From NCBI RefSeq assembly GCF_020615455.1, contig NC_059220.1, positions 62,965,633 to 63,029,632 of the forward strand: a DNA stretch of 64,000 nucleotides, written 5' to 3'. The first letter of the stretch is position 1; each line of letters starts with the position of its first letter. The DNA is from Coregonus clupeaformis (lineage: Eukaryota > Chordata > Actinopteri > Salmoniformes > Salmonidae). The notes under the pieces are model-generated. The model ran no database searches, was not told the DNA's origin, and saw nothing but the letters and a program-made list of their open reading frames with translations. The position numbers were made by a program, and so were the translations under genes. This document shows positions 21,872 through 34,863 of the stretch, one piece after another.

Positions 21872-24800
21872 CCAAACAGAACAAGATTATGACTAGTAAC
21901 AACTTATCTTATTGAGTATCTTTAACCTTAAACCAAACCATTCTCCTCTAGAGTGTAAATACCTTTCTTATAAAATATGAATAACTGTTGATGAAATGTT
22001 AACACATTACTATGAATCATGAATAAATCTCTATGGAGTGTAAGAGCGAAAAACTGTCCGGCAGCCATAATCCATCCATCAATCAAGACAGTAAAATTCT
22101 CTCACGGTCCCTCTGCCCCAGGCAACCACCGCGGTACTCCAGATAAACTCATAAATCATGTAAAGACATTTGAAACTATGATGTAATTAAATACACATGT
22201 AAACAAAATCCTATCCATAAATATCCATTGTACGGCTGGTCAACCCATCGAATCGTACAATGAATCTCTCCCTTCCTAGACCTTCTGTCCCTAAACCCCA
22301 TCGAAATAAACAAAAGCATCTAAGATCCTCATCTGCATTCAATAACATCAAACATCATTCTACTAAAATCAATACCTAAGACTATGACACAATTATGTAT
22401 TACACATCAAATATGTCTATATTTCATTGCAGACACTGGAATATAGTCCACTACACTTCATCTCCCTGTAGTGTCCTCTTCCAATGGACTTGTTGATGAT
22501 GGAATCAGCCACACCCTCCTTGTTTCATCTCCTCCAGTCATATTGTCCCTTCATATTGTCTTTGTTTGAGTATTCCAATCTCCACATGTTCTCCCAAATG
22601 CTTCTGGAATGACAAGAAAATAAATGACCAAACAGTATCTTTTGCAAAACAACATTTTCAAATTAAACCTCAACATCAATTTAAGACCTATAAATGATGT
22701 ATGAATCACATTAACCTATCCCCCCCTTTGATTCATAAATCATACCAAAAATCATACTAATATTGAAAAAAACAACTTGAAAAATCATCAAATAATCCAA
22801 AATGATATTTATCCATCAGTAGGCCACTTGTCCCTCTTCGTCCAGATCCGGAACAGTCAACAATGGCATCTGAGTGTTGCCTCCAGGCACCACTCCTCCA
22901 ACCTATCTCAATATCATAACTTTATCAAAAGTCAGTACAAACATCACACAGTGTTATCAAAGCTGAAACTAAAATCTGACCCATCACTGCCCCTACTGGC
23001 CTAACTGATCTTGCAACCAAATCTTATCAGATCTCTCAAATGTTACACCATATCATGGAAGAGGTCCCCCCTTCTCCCTTAGACTCATTCTCCAATGGTA
23101 GGCTTGAAGACTATGACATGTAGCCATGTCACCCTTTTAACCCTAGATTTAGCTGTGTTCGGTGCTAACTCTCTTTTAATAGTAAAAGCCTCATATGGAA
23201 GCTTCAATGTTGACATGTAACCAAATCCTGTCCATCCCTAATGTAAGAATATAGATGCTTTATCACCCCCAAACCCCTAAATATCTCTAAGATTCCCCAT
23301 AGTCACATTGTCAGTCAAAAGCTAATCATTTAACCATCAAAGTCCTGCTTTTCTACCACCTGGTACATAAAAATTACATTATATTTGTCATCTCTAACCT
23401 TATGTTCATGCTTATCCAAAGTTATCATATAACATCCCAATATGATATTCCCATAAACATACCCTTAACTCATATGTTTTATTATAACAACAATAACTTT
23501 TAGCACTCAATGTTTCACCTGAATATTTCAGGTTTCCACTGTTACCTGACCTTACTTTCCAACTAACAATTCCCATAGGGTAATCCCTTTACCCAAGAAC
23601 ACTTAAACCCTACTGTTCTGACAACTACATTATTTTATCGGTCAATGACTGTTGCCGATACCACAGTCATGACAAAGCATAACCCTGACCCAGACCCGCT
23701 AGAGGCTGCGCAACCGTCCAACACGTCTTGGGCTGGCATCCCCAACAGACATCAACCCTCAAGATTCCTCACTGATTCTTACAGAATGATTTACCGGAAC
23801 CAAATATTCCTACCTGCCTATCTATCTCTAATTTTCACAACAGAAGAACAAGCGGCACTGCAGATACCCCTTCCCGTCTGTCATCAAAATCAAAGACCTC
23901 ATCCTATAGCTCCATGATAAATCCATCTTCTCTATTTCAGATTAATCTATATTGTTTCTATCTCTGCCCTCCTATTTTCCATAACCTCCTGAGTCCCTCT
24001 TGCTACCTCTTTTAACTTCAGAAAAGTTGTTGTCATCCTTCCTACATTTGCTATTACCATCGTATCATTAATCCCCTCCCAAAGTTACCATTAACGTTGT
24101 TGATTTAGTTGATGAATTAAAACCCTTAATTCCCTCTAGTGGGAAACTACCAACATCCTATTCGATTATTCCCTGTTGGAGTGACTACTGTAATAAACTT
24201 ATCCTTAACTCCCTCTGTGACTGTGGAAAGTTTTACAGACTTCAAATCTTCCATTATAAGCATCACCTTACAAATTAAATAGCCCTTTAACCAATAATTC
24301 TTAACCAAAACACATTTTAATGCTTTCACTAGATAAGTACACATATTCTCCCTGATCTTTATCTGTAACCTTACGCAAAATAATCCCTTATTTGACTAAG
24401 TGCAACAGCTTCTATTTCTGATCCTGCTAACAATACTTATTCTCCCTAATTATCTCTCTCTCTCTGTGAAAGAAACGTCATCATCCTAAATGGTATATTA
24501 TAATTATTATTCTCCTAACCCTCATAACAGTATTTTCCCCCTATAATTGATGCTGAACCCTTATAATCAAATGCGCTATATTTATGGCTTTAATAACTAT
24601 CAATGTTGAAAGAGTTAAATTACTTCTCACTGTTGTTTTAATAGACTCACGTGTTGATGTCATTATTGTTACTACTTCATCCCAAAGCTCTGAACTCTTT
24701 ACTTGTACTTCCATCCATCACCACTAATGTCACTTTTTCCCCCTTTCAGTTCTACCTCTAAACTTTAAACCTTTTGATTATAACAAAAAGTACCCACAAC

Positions 24801-25921
24801 TACCTTGATCTTCCTATTCTAAAGTGTCATTCCTTACTGTTCTCTCTCTCTCTTACTACTAACTTTGAACTTAGCTCACTGTCTCAGAGTTCCTTCACCC
24901 CTAGTTCTCCTAACTTACTTTAATCTAATCTTTTCTCTCATAACATTTAAAACCTTTTCCCACTGATTTATTGACAAAATTCCTTCCCCACCAATTTTAG
25001 AATACGTGATTGGGAATTCCCCACCTGCTTCTGACTCCTTTCACACAGACTTGGCAAATGACTAAACACCTTTTAGCCTAACCTCAAATCTCTTAGTGTA
25101 AGAATGTAACCCAAAATAACAGTCACCCCTATTAAGTTTATTTTCCCAGACAGATTGTCTAACAGGCAATCTAATACATTATCATCCTTCCTATGATATT
25201 ATCTTTTAAGCAAATGATTCCCAAAAACCCCACTTCTTAAAATATTCCACCAGACAGTCAGTCGTCCAGTGTGCCTCTGATCGAACACTTCAATTTAAAC
25301 CATGCATCTCTTCCCACAATATCCTTGATATATTGTCCTAATATTAGTATGTCTATTGTAATTCCTATTTGACTTCTATAGCAGAGCTCAATTGATTCCC
25401 GAAGAGTAAACTGTTTTACTACTTCCAATCCCTATCCTAACCTAATTAGTTTATTTTACAGAGTGGATATGGATAACCTCTTTAGGCTGAACCCAGATAA
25501 GTTTTTCCCCTATTCACTATCACTTCTAATAGTCGGTTGTTTTTACTTTTAGCTATTTTCTCTTCTTCCCTAATCGATGCTATCAGCTGATACCCCCCTT
25601 CTGGATATTCTAGACACTCTAGAATATTTAGTGTTCACCTGGAGAACAGGTGATCTTGAATTGCCCCTGTATCTTTCTTAAAAATGTTCTCTTGTTTCCT
25701 CCTGACTTGTTGCTGTGGATAGGGAACATCTGGTACCCCCCTTTGACTGATACAATTGCATTTGATATTGTTCAGTTGAAGCTGTGACAGTGATTGTTGA
25801 TTTGATTCACTCTGATTCTTCATACTTTTCTTCTTCTCCACCACCAGTTATAAGTTGTATTTGATTGAGTTTTCTTCGTCCAGTTCTTCTCGTTGTGGAC
25901 CTATCAGTATTCTTCAAAAGG

Positions 25922-26570
25922 TTATCTTCTAAGTTCTGTTCTTGAAATATCATCTTCCATCATCTTATTACTTTTCTTCAGCATCTTTGCCTCAATGTAT
26001 TCTTCTTCTCCTCCAATTCTTGGGATTAAAAATGTTCTCCGCAGGTTTTCTCCTTGTCTCTTCTGTATCTTCAGCGTCTCGAGCTGTTCCTCTAGCTCCC
26101 TTACCTCTCCCAAGGTTGTCTCTTCCTCCAGGCCTGATACGCCTCGGTCTATATCTCCTATTTCTTCTTTGCCAGTCATTGTAGGATAAAATCCTCTTGA
26201 ACATAGAACACCTTTAATCTCCAAATCTTCATCACTTTCTTCATCAGAACTCAAATCTCTTGTCTCCTTCTTCGTTCAACTTTCATCAGAGATCAAGTCT
26301 CCAGTATCCTTCTTCGTTTCTCCTCTTGCCAACTTCCTTCTGATCACAGAGTCATATCCACCCACGCATAACCTCTTCATCATCACTCATCTTCTTTAAC
26401 TTCCCCTTCTCCTTCACGTTCCAGACATCTCCTATTATTGGGATCCTTTTCTTCATCAGTTTCTCTTCATCTTCATCTTTCTGAACCTCCTTCTCTTCGT
26501 TTCCAAACATGTCGGTTCTTCTTACTTCTGGAGTTTTGAATTCATCTTCATCGTTGTTTCTGCTGGTACC
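25922..26570 (-). pseudogene. Acidic, Lys/Glu-rich open frames inside the 8-kb element
   Basis: Two short frames follow each other on the minus strand. One of about 70 codons lies near 26364-26570 and contains MFGNEEKEVQKDEDEEKLMK. The other has 110 codons (26254-25922) and contains MSSDEESDEDLEIK and LEEETTLGEVRELEEQ. Both are rich in Glu, Asp, Lys and Arg and could form charged helices or a coiled coil. They are the only stretch with protein-like composition in the element and might be remnants of a Gag-like leader. No family is recognised, and the A/G-rich base composition alone could produce such frames. Confidence 0.3.
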
Positions 26571-28979
26571 CTATCTATTATTAATCTATATTTCTGATGC
26601 AATAATCACTCCTGGATAATTATTGTAAGCTGAGAATAAACCTCCCTAAGCTCTACTTTATAAACCTATCCTATCGCTGACATATTTTATCAATTTCTGT
26701 TTGAGAATGAAGGGCAACTTTTGTTTCACTTGCCGGATACCCTAGCAACACTTTAGTTAAAGGATTACCACTATGCACTATATCAACCAATGTACTGACT
26801 TTCATAGTCCTGATATTTTTTTTTTTACCCACTTGTAACAAGCCTTTCTATTCCTTTATTGTGAACTATCCTATTTTAAACCATATAGGTTATGTAGCCT
26901 TCTTCCCTGTAATTCTTAATAGAACCTAACAACTCCAAATAAATCCCAATAAGTCCATTAAACATCATGAATAATTAAAACCAATTTTTATTCCTATATC
27001 CTATGTCCCCAATTTATCCATTAGTGTTGACTATATTATCACAACCCATCAAATGCAAGTAAATTAGTCAACTCCAAAGCAATCCCAAAAACAAAGCCTC
27101 TAACCCTTCAATAAATGATACAATTCCCATCAAATGCCAGTGATACACAGAGCATCCAAAATGCAATTTTAATGAAATAGTATTTGCCAAGCCCATGCAA
27201 AATCGTCATAAGCTCACATATCGTGTAACAATAACCTGTTTGATGACTTGATCCCTCCACCGCGTCACGTGATCGCTTCCTGTATCTCCTCGCCCCCCTC
27301 TCTCCTGTCTCTCATGACAAGGGACAAAGACACAAAAACAGCTTTTAATAGTTAATGCCATCACTGAGTATTTCCAACCATTCAATATTCATTCGTTCTA
27401 CCTTATTCCCTCTAAGACTAAACTCAAAACTAACTAAAATGCTCAAAAACATTTATTTTTATTCATTATTTAATTATTTAATTCACTCTAAGACTAATCC
27501 GTTACCATATATTTAATTTATAAATTCAATAGGTACCCAAACAAGTTTCATCTTAACCCCCCACCGTTTAAACTAGAATCATCGTGTTAAAATCTCCTTG
27601 TGCCTATTTGTTCCATCGTCTGTGTTCCTCTGTCTCCCCCTGCAGTTTAACCAATGTGTTGTTTTGCAGAATCCCACACATGCGCAAATATCATTTTACC
27701 CTCATAGATCGCTCCAAAACATTTCATTTAATTTTAATCGTCTTTTAATTTAATTAATTATACTCCGTCAACATATATTTGATTTATAACTTTACTACAT
27801 CTTGCCAAATAGTTTAACGTTCCAATAACAGTTACTGTAACGATTTTAAAAGATTCATGTCCAACGTTCCTTCCCGATAGCTATTAAACCCCTGCAAGAA
27901 ACCCCTATTAAACCCCTGCCAAGAAACCCCAAAGATAGGACCTTACGCCCCCATTTTGTTTCTTCGCCTCAGCACGACCGCATGTCGTAGATTTAGTGCC
28001 GTAAACCAAAACGTGTCCTAATCTCGTGTCATAAACTCCAACTCCCCCGTTTGGTACTGTAGTGTCGCAAAATTAAACGCATGCGCAAATATCATTCCTC
28101 AATACAATTTCACCGTGAAAGGAAGATTCTCTACTCTCTCTCTCCAAACAGAATACCAGTCCAGCTGTAATTCCCCATTTCCCCCTTATAGTCAAACAAC
28201 ATTTACCAGCGCTCACAAAACATATAACCTGACTTACGAACACATAAACAAGTTTAAGAGACTTTCACCCGTCGCAACGGAATCTCTAAGGATACGTTAG
28301 CATGTAGCACACAACACAATTAGCCTGTAACATTAGCATTTAGCTTAGCCTAAAGTACCTGGTGACACAACACACATTTAGCCGTTAGCATTAGCCGTTA
28401 GCATTAGCCACGATGTACCACGTGACCTGAAACAATGAAGAATGAGCTGTAGCCTCTAGCCAACTGCGATATACTACACAAATCAATATCCTGCACCGTG
28501 GCCCAATCATTTTCCATGATTATCAATAATATCTCCATCTAACTTTTTGTTGCCTTGAAAGATGAATCTCATATCAAGAGGTTACCCCCAAACCAATTTC
28601 CCGTCGGCCAGAGGAGGAGAATAACATAAATACACCAATTCACTTCATAATTCCCGGCTTAAGAAATCAACCTGATTCAGTCTAACTAAGCCCAGGATTT
28701 GTAGCCCATCCCTAATGAATCGCCTCGATTAAGAGGTCTTATCCGTATTCACGGTGCCCTAAAAATGCATACGTATTCCAACATTAATCACCAATCCATT
28801 GTCACCCGTTACCAATGAAATATAAAGTTCTACCGTTCATCATTGTCCATAGTTACCAATGATATAAATGTTAGCAGACTCTAGTCGACCAGCAGTAACG
28901 CCACCTGAGGCTAGGGTTATAATGGAGCAGCTCCTCAGTGCACACAAGTCATATCCAATCTAACAAACTCCGAAGCGGC

Positions 28980-29000
28980 AAGAACACTCACCCTTTCCAT
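28980..29000 (-). promoter_or_regulatory. Possible splice donor in the element leader
   Basis: On the minus strand atggaaagggtgagtgttct contains a donor-like aagggtgagt about 65 bp downstream of the primer site. Retroviral leaders often carry a major splice donor here. This is a motif match only. Confidence 0.35.
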
Positions 29001-29057
29001 GCCTCAGAGAGAGTTAGCTCGGCGCTTGACTGAAACACAGAAGAGACGCAAACCAAA

Positions 29058-29075
29058 GCCCCACGTTGGGCGCCA
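29058..29075 (-). promoter_or_regulatory. tRNA-Lys1,2-type primer-binding site
   Basis: On the minus strand TGGCGCCCAACGTGGGGC lies three bases after the LTR end. It equals the primer-binding site known to pair with the 3' end of tRNA-Lys1,2, as used by spumaviruses and some other retroviruses. Confidence 0.9.
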
Positions 29076-29078
29076 TTA

Positions 29079-29436
29079 TGTCGTATATGATGAATGGTGG
29101 CAATTATCGCTGTCAACAAAGAGTCCGTTATGCTGCATCATGTTAGAAGTTTTATTCATACCACGAGGTTACAGCATAAATTACAGACACGCGTTGTCCG
29201 GAGAACGACTCGCCAGATTGTTATGCTCGTTCTAACGTCTCATCGTTTAACCCCTATTTATAAACCCTGATGCCCTCTCTTCTGGCCAATCACCAGTCTC
29301 CCCTGTCTACAACCCACCTCCTGTCGGTGATATGTGGTATTACACCTAAAACATTCCCTCTTGATACTACCATAAACAACATTCCTTCAGTTCCATTTAA
29401 AAACATTTAACACCATCGTATTGTCAATACACTACA
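29079..29436 (-). mobile_element. 5' LTR (minus-sense) of the 8-kb element
   Basis: This is the direct repeat of 21479-21836, with the TATA-like motif at 29256-29264 and AATAAA at 29151-29156 on the minus strand. The flank gcag at 29437-29440 repeats 21475-21478. Confidence 0.93.
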
Positions 29437-29440
29437 GCAG

Positions 29441-31917
29441 AAAAATACATCAACCAAACAAAAACGAGTAGCTTGATGAATTAGATAGAAGTGATAACTT
29501 ACAAGCCTTTCACCAAAATGTCCTCCGTTTGCATATACGTAAATACCTCATCACCCAGCACATTGTAAATGGTTATTCGTTTGGCTCTTTCCTCAAAGGA
29601 AGAAGGGATGCCAAGGAAAATAATTTGCTGCATTCTATAAACTGAGTGAATCAGACTGAAGAGAATGGAATGTTTCAGCCAGATTTGAAATGAATCGGAA
29701 GACTGTAAATAGTTTATTCAAGCACATTTTGACATGCACTGAATAGAACATTTCAATTTACCACAGTAGCTTCTGAGAGACTCGTCAAAAGGAGGAACAA
29801 GAAGAGGCAACAGTGGCCCGTGCTATAAAGTATCTTTCTCTGAACTAGCCTTCAGTTGCCTTTTGATAAGCCCACTCTGACCTTCAGCTACTGTGTATCT
29901 CAAAGCTGCCAGAGGCCTTATGGGTCACATGCATAGGGCAGGTGTGAAAACTTGGGGTTGCTTTTAACTCGTGATCAAGTAAAAATGTTCTTATATACAT
30001 TACCAGTGGTTCATAACCTTCACACAAAGGGATTAACGCAAGCAGGAGAGGAAAGTCTTGTACAAGATGTGTACATTCCAGGGAGATAAAAAAAATACTA
30101 ACGTTAACTGGTGTAGTGGAGATACAATTAAAAGTTAAAAGAAGAAGTCATGGCCTCAATTCTGGTCAAACCCTTGGTTCTTTAATAGAGTAACAGGTGA
30201 CTATTATGCAAAGTAAATACCGTCCCAGCACAGGGTTACATCTAACAGTGGAATGTACTGGATCACTGAGGTGGACATGGAGGTGCATTTTTCCATTACG
30301 ACTTCTGACACCAACATGCTGTACTGTACATGTCCATTGGGGTTCTGGGGGAGATGTCATGAAAGCTTGTGAGCTCAGCCTACTTTTTATAGGCTCTCTT
30401 TCCGTCACTCTAGCCATGTCTCACTCTATTCCTTCAGAGAACTAAGGTTACATTCATAACCGGATCTTATGTCAGCATGCAACGTTGCTTGCCTACATTT
30501 ATGAGTGAGGCTGCCCCTCGTTTCCCACTAAATCCAGGTTGAGGTTACAAGGTATCCAACTTCCTCTTCCTCTCTTCACCACCTGAGCTCCAGTCCAAGG
30601 TTTCACATTATGCTCTAGAGGAGGTGGCCTTCTCTCTTAGATAATATAACCTTTATCATTTAATACATTTAATGGGCTCTGGTTCTGTCCATCTGGAGAT
30701 TGTGAATAAGTGGAATCTGTCTCCTCTAAGGTGCTGCTGCACTTCAGCAAGTTTTTCTGCTTCCCATAGGTATGCTTCAGTCAAACTTAAAGCTACTAGT
30801 GGACCTCAGTGCTTCTCTTAATGCAAGCTAATCAGTTAATGGTCTCCTCAACAAGCTCTCATTTCTCAGGATTACTTTGAAACCATCACACAATTTTGTT
30901 GCTAGGCAACTGGCAGCAAGCAACACGAGCACCTGAAAAAGATCTTGAAAATTGCAAAAATAGGTTGTTTTTTTTCAGAATACGGAAATCAATAGTTGTC
31001 ATAAAACCAGAAACCTCAGAGACAGAAGCACAGAAGGTAAGACCTCTGAAATACCAACAACCTTAAAGAAAAACATTAGCAAAACAACTTTTTAAAAGCT
31101 CGGAACACATGCTGATGTCATAATGACGGACCAAGCCATACTCTGATTGGATATTCACGTAATAATAAAGAATTCCCCTCGACCACGGCCACAAATTACA
31201 GAAATAACTAAACATGCTGAAAAGCTGCTGTGTTGTTCAAAGAACATGTAACCAGGTCAAAAATCTCGCTCCCACGTAGGGAAAATACAGCCTGTGAGAA
31301 GAGCCGTGTGGCTTCAGGCTATTCGGCATCGGAGAGTGGGAAATGTGGGGACCCGGTGTCCAAGTAAGCCCCACGTAGCTATGTGTGTGGAAAACATTTC
31401 ATCACAGTTAAGACATTTAACTTTAGTATAGCCCATTTGTTACTCCACTCACTACTTGTAGCTGTATAGTCCGTTTGTTTATGTTGTTGGTCTTGGGTAG
31501 CTTAATTCATGTTCCGGTCGGTAGCTAGCTAGCACTTACTCATGTGGCAGCTAGCAACATCATGAAAAGGAGCATGAGGGAGCCATACAATATTACACTT
31601 TTCTAATTAGTGAGAATGTTCGGGAGAAGGCAATGTTGAAAAGTAATCTTTAGACATGTTGTACTTTTCTTCAAATGTAGTTTTGTAATTGACAAAAACA
31701 AGCAGACAACAAGAATATTGGGTTCGAAAAAGATAAAGATTTTGCTGTGAGCCAATTGGGTAACCTAGGCAATCACTGTTTTTTTTAAATTATTATTATT
31801 ATTTATTTTTTTAGGGGGTAGATCAGCTTTAATATTGCAGATAGATTGTAACGTTCATCAATGTAATTGTATGCATCACTTCCAATCTCCCATATGTTTT
31901 TTTCTTGCAATTATATA
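29441..31917. other. Unique DNA, no gene seen
   Basis: The open frames at 30166-30445 on both strands are short and unlike any protein I know. Nothing else is recognised except an A/T-rich run at 31775-31815. Confidence 0.4.
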
Positions 31918-31919
31918 TA

Positions 31920-33551
31920 CAGCTGAGTAAAAAATTAAGAGACCACTACAAAATATCAGTTTCTCTGGTTTTACTATTGATAGGTATGTGTTTGGGTAAA
32001 AATAAGATTTTTGTTTTATTCTATAAACTACTGACAACATTTCTCCCAAATTCCAAATAAAAATATAGTCATTTCGAGCATTTATTTGCAGAAAATGACA
32101 ACTGGTCAAAATAACAAAAAAGATGCAGTGTTGTCAGACCTCGAATAATGCAAAGAAAATAAGTTAATGTTCATTTTTAAACAACACAATACTAATGTTT
32201 TAACTTAGGAAGAGTTCAGAAAACAATATTTGGTGGAATAACCCTGATTTTCAATCAAAGCTTTCATGCGTCTTGGCATGCTCTCCACCAGTCTTTCACA
32301 TTGATGTTGGGTGACTTTATGCCACTCTTGGCGCAAAAATTCAAGCAGCTTGGCTTTGTTTGATGGCTTGTGACCATCCATCTTCCTCTTGATCACATTC
32401 CAGAAGTTTTCAATGGGGTTCAGGTCTGGAGATTGGGCTGGCCATGTCAGGGTCTTGATCTGGTGGTCCTCCATCCACACCTTGATTGACCTGGCTGTGT
32501 GGCATGGCACATTGTCCTGCTGGAAAAAACTATCCTCAGAGTTGGGGAACAATGTCAGAGCAAAAGGAAGCAAGTTTTCTTCCAGGACAACCTTGTACGT
32601 GGCTTGATTCATGCGTCCCTCACAAAGACAAATCTGCCCAATTCCAGCCTTGCTGAAGCACCCCCAGATCATCACCGATCCTCCACCAAATTTCACAGTG
32701 GGTGCGAGACACTGTGGCTTGTAGGCCTCTCCAGGTCTCCGTCTAACCATTAGATGACCAGGTGTTGGGCAAAGCTGAAAATTGGACTCATCAGAGAAGA
32801 TGACCTTACTCCAGTCCTCTATAGTCCAATCCTTATGGTCTTTTGCAAACCTCAGCCTGGCTCTTCTTTGCTTCTCATAGATGAAGGGCTTTTTCTAGCT
32901 TAGCTCGACTTCAGCCCTGCCCCTAGGAACCTGTTTCAAACCGTCCTCGCTCGTGCACTTCACCCCAGCTGCCATTCGCCATTCTTTTTTGTAGGTCACT
33001 TGATGTCATCCTACGGTTGTTAAGTGACATTCAAATTAGTTGGAGGTCATCCCGGTCAGTAGAGAATCGTTTTCGCCCTCTGCCGGTCTGTTGCTTTGTT
33101 GTCCCCAATGTCTGCTGCTTGACCTTGTTCTTATGAACCGCCGTCTTTGAAATTTTGAGGATGGAAGCAACCTGACGCTCACCGTATCCCTCTGCCAGTA
33201 AAGCCAGAATTGAACCCTTCTTTTCCTCACTAAAACTTTCCTTTTCAACTCTTTTGGCATGGTCAATAGTTATTCTTTGATTAATATTACTTTTGAGGTA
33301 CTATTAGCACTGTTTTTGCCATCCAGCTGGTCCTATTGCAAGAGGATAGTGATGACCACAGCAGTGGTTTTTATACTTTTCCTCATTAAATAAGATTTGG
33401 TTCATGTGATCACCTAATCAGTACCTAATTCAGTAGAATGAGGTGTGCCTGAGTTGGAATTCAACAGACACTGGAATGGAATGGCTGTCATACATGTTGA
33501 GATGCTGATTTAAGAATATTTTGCAGTGGTCTCTTAATTTTTTCCACAGCT
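31920..33551 (-). mobile_element. Tc1-like transposon, second family (defective)
   Basis: The left end cagctgagtaaaaaattaag and the right end (inverse of agctgtggaaaaaattaagag) are inverted repeats carrying the shared core aattaagagaccact. TA precedes the left end. The right end runs without a clear TA into a truncated terminus of the next Tc1 element (33552-35337), so the two elements abut and the right boundary may be damaged. Confidence 0.85.
32205..33266 (-). pseudogene. Tc1-like transposase, second family, broken
   Basis: The C-terminal 181 residues are open (32750-32205). They carry APTVKFGGGSVMIWGCFS, the second catalytic Asp in FQQDNVPCHTARS and the Glu in SPDLNPIENFWNVIK. The N-terminal half survives in pieces: TMPKELKRKVLVRKRR starts near 33263, and the middle (about 32750-33030) is spread over several frames with stops. 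It cannot make active protein. Confidence 0.88.
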
Positions 33552-33616
33552 TTTTAAGTAATTCATTAGCATTTTATTGCATGACATAAGTATTTGATAC
33601 ATCAGAACAGCAGAAC

Positions 33617-34637
33617 TTAATATTTGGTACAGAAACCTTTGTTTGCAATTACAGAGATCATACGTTTCCTGTAGGTCTTGACCAGGTTTTCACACACAGC
33701 AGCAGGGATTTTGGCCCACTCCTCCATACAGACCTTCTCCAGATCCTTCAGGTTTCGGGGCTGTCGCTGGGCAATACGGACTTTCAGCTCCCTCCAAAGA
33801 TTTTCTATTGGGTTCAGGTCTGGAGACTGGCTAGGCCACTCCAGGACCTTGATATGCTTCTTACGGAGCCACTCCTTAGTTGCCCTGGCTGTGTGTTTCG
33901 GGTCGTTGTCATGCTGGAAGATCCAGCTACGACCCATCTTCAATGCTCTTACTGAGGGAAGGAGGTTGTTGGCCAAGATCTCGCGATACATGGCCCCATC
34001 CACCCCCCTCAATACGGTGCAGTTGTCCTGTCCCCTTTGCAGAAAAGCATCCCCAAAGAATGATGTTTCCACCTCCATGCTTCACGGTTGGGATGGTGTT
34101 CTTGGGGTTGTACTCATCCTTCTTCTTCCTCCAAACACGGCGAGTGGAGTTTAGACCAAAAAGCTCTATTTTTGTCTCATCAGACCACATGACCTTCTCC
34201 CATTCCTCCTCTGGATCATCCAGATGGTCATTTGCAAACTTCAGACGGGCCTGGATATGCGCTGGCTTGAGCAGGGGGACCTTGCGTGCGCTGCAGGATT
34301 TTAATCCATGACGGCGTAGTGTGTTACTAATGGTTTTCTTTGAGACTGTGGTCCCAGCTCTCTTCAGGTCATTGACCAGGTCCTGCCGTGTAGTTCTGGG
34401 CTGATCCCAAACCTTCCTCATGATCATTGATGCCCCACGAGGTGAGATCTTGCATGGAGCCCCAGACCGAGGGTGATTGACCGTCATCTTGAACTTCTTC
34501 CATTTTCTAATAATTGCGCCAACAGTTGTTGCCTTCTCACCAAGCTGCTTGCCTATTGTCCTGTAGCCCATCCCAGCCTTGTGCAGGTCTACAATTTTAT
34601 CCCTGATGTCCTTACACAGCTCTCTGGTCTTGGCCAT
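33617..34637 (-). pseudogene. Tc1-like transposase, copy D, one main frameshift
   Basis: The N-terminal frame (34637 downward) begins MAKTRELCKDIRDKIVDLHK and runs through WSDETKIELFG to WGCFSAKGTGQLHRIEGG. A single shift in the C-run near 34005 then breaks it. The C-terminal frame continues with MDGAMYREILANNLLPSVRA, HDNDPKHTARA and SPDLNPIENLWREL, ending NKGFCTKY at 33617. All three DDE residues are present, so only the frameshift obviously disables the gene. Confidence 0.92.
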
Positions 34638-34711
34638 TGTGGAGAGGTTGGAGTCTGTTTGATTGAGTGTGTGGACAGGTGTCTTTTATACAGGTAACGT
34701 GTTGATAATAA

Positions 34712-34856
34712 TATGCCATTTAGCAGACGCTTTTATCCAAAGCGACTTACAGTCGATGCGTGCATACATTTTTGTGTATGGGTGGTCCCGGGGATCGAAC
34801 CCACTACCTTGGCGTTACAAGCGCCGTGCTCTACCAGCTGAGCTACAGAGGACCAC
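34712..34856 (-). mobile_element. tRNA-derived SINE with L2-like tail, inside Tc1 copy D
   Basis: Minus-strand head: tcctctgtagctcagctggt, B box ggttcgatccccgggacc, and an anticodon-like TGT. The tail on the plus strand is gccatttagcagacgctttt. It is almost the same sequence as the SINE at 53902-54045. Confidence 0.92.
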
Positions 34857-34863
34857 TGTATTG

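Larger units (their letters stand above)
21479..29436 (-). mobile_element. 8-kb retrovirus-like LTR element without coding capacity (LARD-like)
   Basis: Two apparently identical 358-bp direct repeats (21479-21836 and 29079-29436) have TG...CA ends and are flanked by gcag on both sides, a 4-bp duplication. On the minus strand the order is LTR, an 18-nt tRNA-Lys1,2-type primer site, about 7.2 kb internal DNA, a polypurine tract and LTR. The internal DNA holds no gag, protease, RT or integrase motif that I could find, and its longest minus-strand frame is about 110 codons. The sense strand is strikingly C-poor and A/G-rich, as in some retroviral genomes. It could be a large retrotransposon derivative moved in trans, or an unfamiliar or heavily mutated endogenous retrovirus. 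Confidence 0.88.

Noticed and set aside
21479..29436. Segmental duplication as the reason for the two 358-bp copies
   Set aside because: TG...CA ends, the 4-bp flanking duplication, primer site, polypurine tract, TATA and AATAAA all fit LTRs.
33678..34311. Plus-strand frames over 140 codons
   Set aside because: They are antisense shadows of the copy D transposase.
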